Below are positions 44,243-46,455 of a DNA stretch of 46,455 nucleotides, piece after piece. How positions within the stretch are numbered: position 1 is the stretch's first letter; each line of letters opens with the position of its first letter. Origin of the DNA: Bordetella parapertussis (lineage in GTDB: Bacteria; Pseudomonadota; Gammaproteobacteria; Burkholderiales; SG8-39). The notes beneath the pieces are model-generated. The model was not told the DNA's origin, searched no databases, and worked only from the letters and a program-made list of their open reading frames with translations. A program made the position numbers and the translations under genes. Location: positions 1-46,455 of the forward strand of contig CAMDFL010000010.1 in NCBI GenBank assembly GCA_945897475.1. Reading direction: 5' to 3'.

Positions 44243-46006
44243 GTGAGCCTGACCGTGCGCAAATACGATGCCTTGGTGATTGGCGCGGGTGGCGCAGGCC
44301 TTCGTGCCGCATTGCAATTGTCAGAAGCGGGATTGAAGACCGCGGTGTTGTCAAAAGTTTTTCCAACGCGCTCGCATACCGTTGCGGCTCAAGGGGGGGT
44401 GGGTGCAGCGCTGGGCAACATGGGTGAGGACAGTTGGCTTTGGCATATGTACGACACCGTCAAAGGCTCCGATTGGCTGGGTGACCAGGACGCGATTGAG
44501 TTTCTGTGCCGAGAAGCCCCTGGAGCCGTGGTGGAACTCGAACATTACGGAATGCCATTCGACCGCAACGACAATGGCACGATTTATCAGCGCCCCTTCG
44601 GCGGTCATTCCATGAATTTTGGCGACCGGCCGGTGCAGCGTTCCTGCTGTGCTGCCGATCGCACCGGTCATGCGATGCTCCATACGCTTTATCAACGCAA
44701 CGTGCGCGCAAGAACGCAGTTTTTTGTTGAGTGGATGGCCCTTGATCTGATCCGCGATGCGAGCGGTCATGTACTCGGGGTAACCGCCATGGAAATGGAA
44801 ACGGGCGAAGTCTCCATTTTGCAATCGCGCGCCACCATATTCGCCACCGGCGGTGCCGGACGGATTTACTGGTCCACCACCAATGCCTTCATCAATACCG
44901 GCGACGGTCTTGGCATGGCGGCGCGCGCCGGGATTCCGCTGGAGGATATGGAGTTCTGGCAGTTTCACCCGACCGGCGTGGCAGGTGCCGGAGTTCTGAT
45001 AACGGAAGGCGTGCGCGGCGAGGGCGGTTACCTGCTCAACAAGGACGGAGAGCGCTTCATGGAGCGCTATGCGCCCAACTTGAAAGATTTGGCAAGCCGT
45101 GACGTCGTGGCCCGTGCCATGGCCACCGAAATCAAGGAGGGGCGTGGCGCGGGCAAGGAAGGCGATTACGTACTGCTCAAGCTCGATCACCTGGGTCCCG
45201 AAGTCATCGACAAGCGCTTGCCGGGGATTCGTGAAATCGCCATAAAATTCGCCGATGTCGATCCGGTCAAGGATCTCATACCGGTGGTGCCCACGGTTCA
45301 TTATCAAATGGGCGGAATACCCACCAATTATTTTGGGGAAGTGGTGGTGCCTGCTTCGGGCCATCCTAACGCAGTTGTCCCCGGGTTTTACGCAGCCGGC
45401 GAGTGTGCCTGCGCATCGGTTCACGGCGCCAATCGTTTGGGAACGAATTCCTTGACCGATTTATTGGTGTTTGGCAAGGCATCGGGTGATTCTGTGGTGC
45501 GGTTCCTCGCCGAAAATCGAGGCCACAAGGATCTGCCCAAGGACGCCGCCGATCTCACGCTTTCCCGCCTTGCTCGGCTGGATGGCCAAAAAGGCGGTGA
45601 AAACGTCTCCGAAGTGGCCAAGGACATGCGCCGCACCATGCAGGCCCATTGCGGAGTGTTCCGCTTTCCCGAGATGCTGGTCGAAGGTGTCAAGAAAATT
45701 CGCGAAGTGGCTGACCGCGCGACCCGCACCGAAATCAAGGACAAGTCCCGGGTGTTCAATACAGCGAGGGTCGAAGCACTTGAGGTGGACAATTTAATAG
45801 AAGTAGCTCGTTCCACCATGGTGTCGGCCGAGGCCAGGAAAGAATCGCGCGGAGCCCATGATCGCGCCGATTTTGCCAAGCGTGACGATGTGAACTGGCT
45901 CAAGCACAGCCTTTGGTACAAGGATGGCGACCGCATGGACTATAAACCGGTGACTTTGAAACCGATGACCGCAGAGTCCATCGAACCGAAGGTTCGAACC
46001 TACTAA
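44243..46006 (+). CDS. sdhA: succinate dehydrogenase flavoprotein subunit
   Basis: SdhA oxidises succinate to fumarate with covalently bound FAD. The 587-residue protein has the dinucleotide motif GAGGAG (14-19) and SHTVAAQGG, where H45 is the FAD-attachment site. It also has the active-site FHPTGV segment, HANRLG-like [17 protein letters not shown], and [12 protein letters not shown]. The GTG at 44243 has GGGGA 8 bases upstream and gives the usual start; the longer frame into sdhD is rejected. The coding sequence ends EPKVRTY-stop, and a near-copy of this end follows immediately. Confidence 0.97.
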   Translation: MSLTVRKYDALVIGAGGAGLRAALQLSEAGLKTAVLSKVFPTRSHTVAAQGGVGAALGNMGEDSWLWHMYDTVKGSDWLGDQDAIEFLCREAPGAVVELEHYGMPFDRNDNGTIYQRPFGGHSMNFGDRPVQRSCCAADRTGHAMLHTLYQRNVRARTQFFVEWMALDLIRDASGHVLGVTAMEMETGEVSILQSRATIFATGGAGRIYWSTTNAFINTGDGLGMAARAGIPLEDMEFWQFHPTGVAGAGVLITEGVRGEGGYLLNKDGERFMERYAPNLKDLASRDVVARAMATEIKEGRGAGKEGDYVLLKLDHLGPEVIDKRLPGIREIAIKFADVDPVKDLIPVVPTVHYQMGGIPTNYFGEVVVPASGHPNAVVPGFYAAGECACASVHGANRLGTNSLTDLLVFGKASGDSVVRFLAENRGHKDLPKDAADLTLSRLARLDGQKGGENVSEVAKDMRRTMQAHCGVFRFPEMLVEGVKKIREVADRATRTEIKDKSRVFNTARVEALEVDNLIEVARSTMVSAEARKESRGAHDRADFAKRDDVNWLKHSLWYKDGDRMDYKPVTLKPMTAESIEPKVRTY

Positions 46007-46028
46007 ACCCAAGGTTCGACCGTATTAA
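45983..46028 (+). repeat. 22-bp-period duplication of the sdhA gene end
   Basis: The last eight sdhA codons (45983-46006, Glu-Pro-Lys-Val-Arg-Thr-Tyr-stop) are followed by a near-copy at 46005-46028. Read in the +1 frame, that copy encodes Lys-Pro-Lys-Val-Arg-Pro-Tyr-stop. 19 of 24 bases match, and three of the five differences are at third codon positions. The core AGGTTCGAACCT (45990-46001) is also a perfect palindrome. Confidence 0.85.
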
Positions 46029-46055
46029 TCAGATTGGGCAGGAAAAGGAAAAGAG

Positions 46056-46455
46056 ATGCTTTTCAAAGTCTATCGTTACGACCCCGACCGCGATACCAAG
46101 CCCAGAATGCAGGAGTACAACGTGCAGATCGAATCGACGGATCGCATGCTGCTCGATGCTCTGGTCCGAATCAAGGAGATGGACGATACGCTTTCGCTGC
46201 GTCGCTCCTGCCGCGAGGGGGTTTGCGGGTCAGACGCGATGAATATCAATGGAAAAAATGGCCTGGCATGCATCACCAAGCTCAGCGACTTGAAGGAGCC
46301 AGTCGAACTGCGACCCTTGCCCGGCTTACCTGTGATTCGCGACCTGATTGTCGATATGACGCAGTTTTTCAAGCAGTATCACTCGGTCAAGCCCTATCTC
46401 ATCAATGACGATCCCGCGCCGGAAACCGAGAGATTGCAAAGCCCGAAAGACCGCG
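46056..46455 (+). CDS. sdhB: succinate dehydrogenase iron-sulfur subunit (3' truncated by window)
   Basis: SdhB carries electrons from FAD to the quinone through three Fe-S clusters. The 133 visible residues (family about 235) start MLFKVYRYDPDRDTKPRMQEY. They include the [2Fe-2S] motif SCREGVCGSD...C (C52, C57, D60, C72) and the MNINGKNGLAC and DLIVDMTQFFKQYHSVKPYL segments. The [4Fe-4S] and [3Fe-4S] domain lies beyond the window. AGGAAAAGG precedes the ATG. It follows sdhA by 49 bases, which hold the duplicated sdhA end. Confidence 0.96.
   Translation, partial: MLFKVYRYDPDRDTKPRMQEYNVQIESTDRMLLDALVRIKEMDDTLSLRRSCREGVCGSDAMNINGKNGLACITKLSDLKEPVELRPLPGLPVIRDLIVDMTQFFKQYHSVKPYLINDDPAPETERLQSPKDR

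Noticed and set aside
44351-45424. 357-residue antisense reading frame within sdhA
   Set aside because: It is a shadow of the highly conserved sdhA coding sequence.

Overview
The window looks like a chromosomal core segment of a betaproteobacterium, most likely Burkholderiales-like. The evidence is gene order plus protein families: ndk-rlmN-pilF-rodZ-ispG-hisS-yfgM-bamB-der-hfq-hflX-hflK-hflC-DUF2065-hisZ-purA, then tRNA-Leu-rnr-rlmB-rpsF-priB-rpsR-rplI-dnaB, then a methylcitrate/TCA block with mdh divergent from sdhCDAB. No insertion sequence, integrase, prophage, rRNA or CRISPR array is visible. Base composition looks even throughout.

Layout. 1-3943 (+): tail of an unrecognised gene, an HNH endonuclease, an AlkA-type DNA glycosylase, accA and tilS. 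3990-6342 (-): a TctE/TctD-like sensor kinase and response regulator with an odd leader that holds a translated-looking upstream reading frame and an intrinsic-terminator hairpin. 6343-6775: a repeat-rich regulatory region in front of ndk. 6776-14546 (+): a tightly packed run, many genes overlapping by 1-4 bases, for nucleotide metabolism, RNA modification, pilus assembly, cell shape, isoprenoid synthesis, histidyl-tRNA and outer-membrane assembly. 14595-22542 (+): der, hfq-hflX-hflK-hflC, DUF2065, hisZ, purA. 22561-25970 (+): an accessory three-gene set (aryl-acid adenylating ligase, amidohydrolase, short-chain dehydrogenase) between the conserved purA and tRNA-Leu/rnr neighbours. 26046-33937: tRNA-Leu(CAG) on the minus strand, then rnr-rlmB, the rpsF-priB-rpsR-rplI ribosomal operon with a clear promoter and terminator, dnaB and mmsA. 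34044-43056 (-): mdh, a CitE-like lyase, prpB, prpC, prpD, acnA and a lipoprotein. 43478-end (+): sdhC, sdhD, sdhA and the first 133 codons of sdhB.

Metabolic logic. MmsA yields propionyl-CoA (valine, inositol or thymine breakdown). PrpC, PrpD, AcnA and PrpB turn propionyl-CoA plus oxaloacetate into pyruvate and succinate. SdhCDAB and Mdh return succinate to oxaloacetate. The right-hand 14 kb therefore reads as one propionate/TCA module.

The most unusual signal is not a gene. Several genes (the 5' partial gene, tilS, DUF2065, prpD, sdhA, and next to mmsA) carry short tandem duplications at or just after their stop codons. In sdhA and prpD the second copy re-encodes the same C-terminal residues plus stop in another frame. 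Other candidates for a second look are the 20-bp iterated array upstream of ndk, the attenuator-like leader of the two-component operon, the aryl-acid ligase cluster, an 18-bp sequence present twice after DUF2065 and once inverted after the dehydrogenase, and two genes (rnr, dnaB) that look leaderless.
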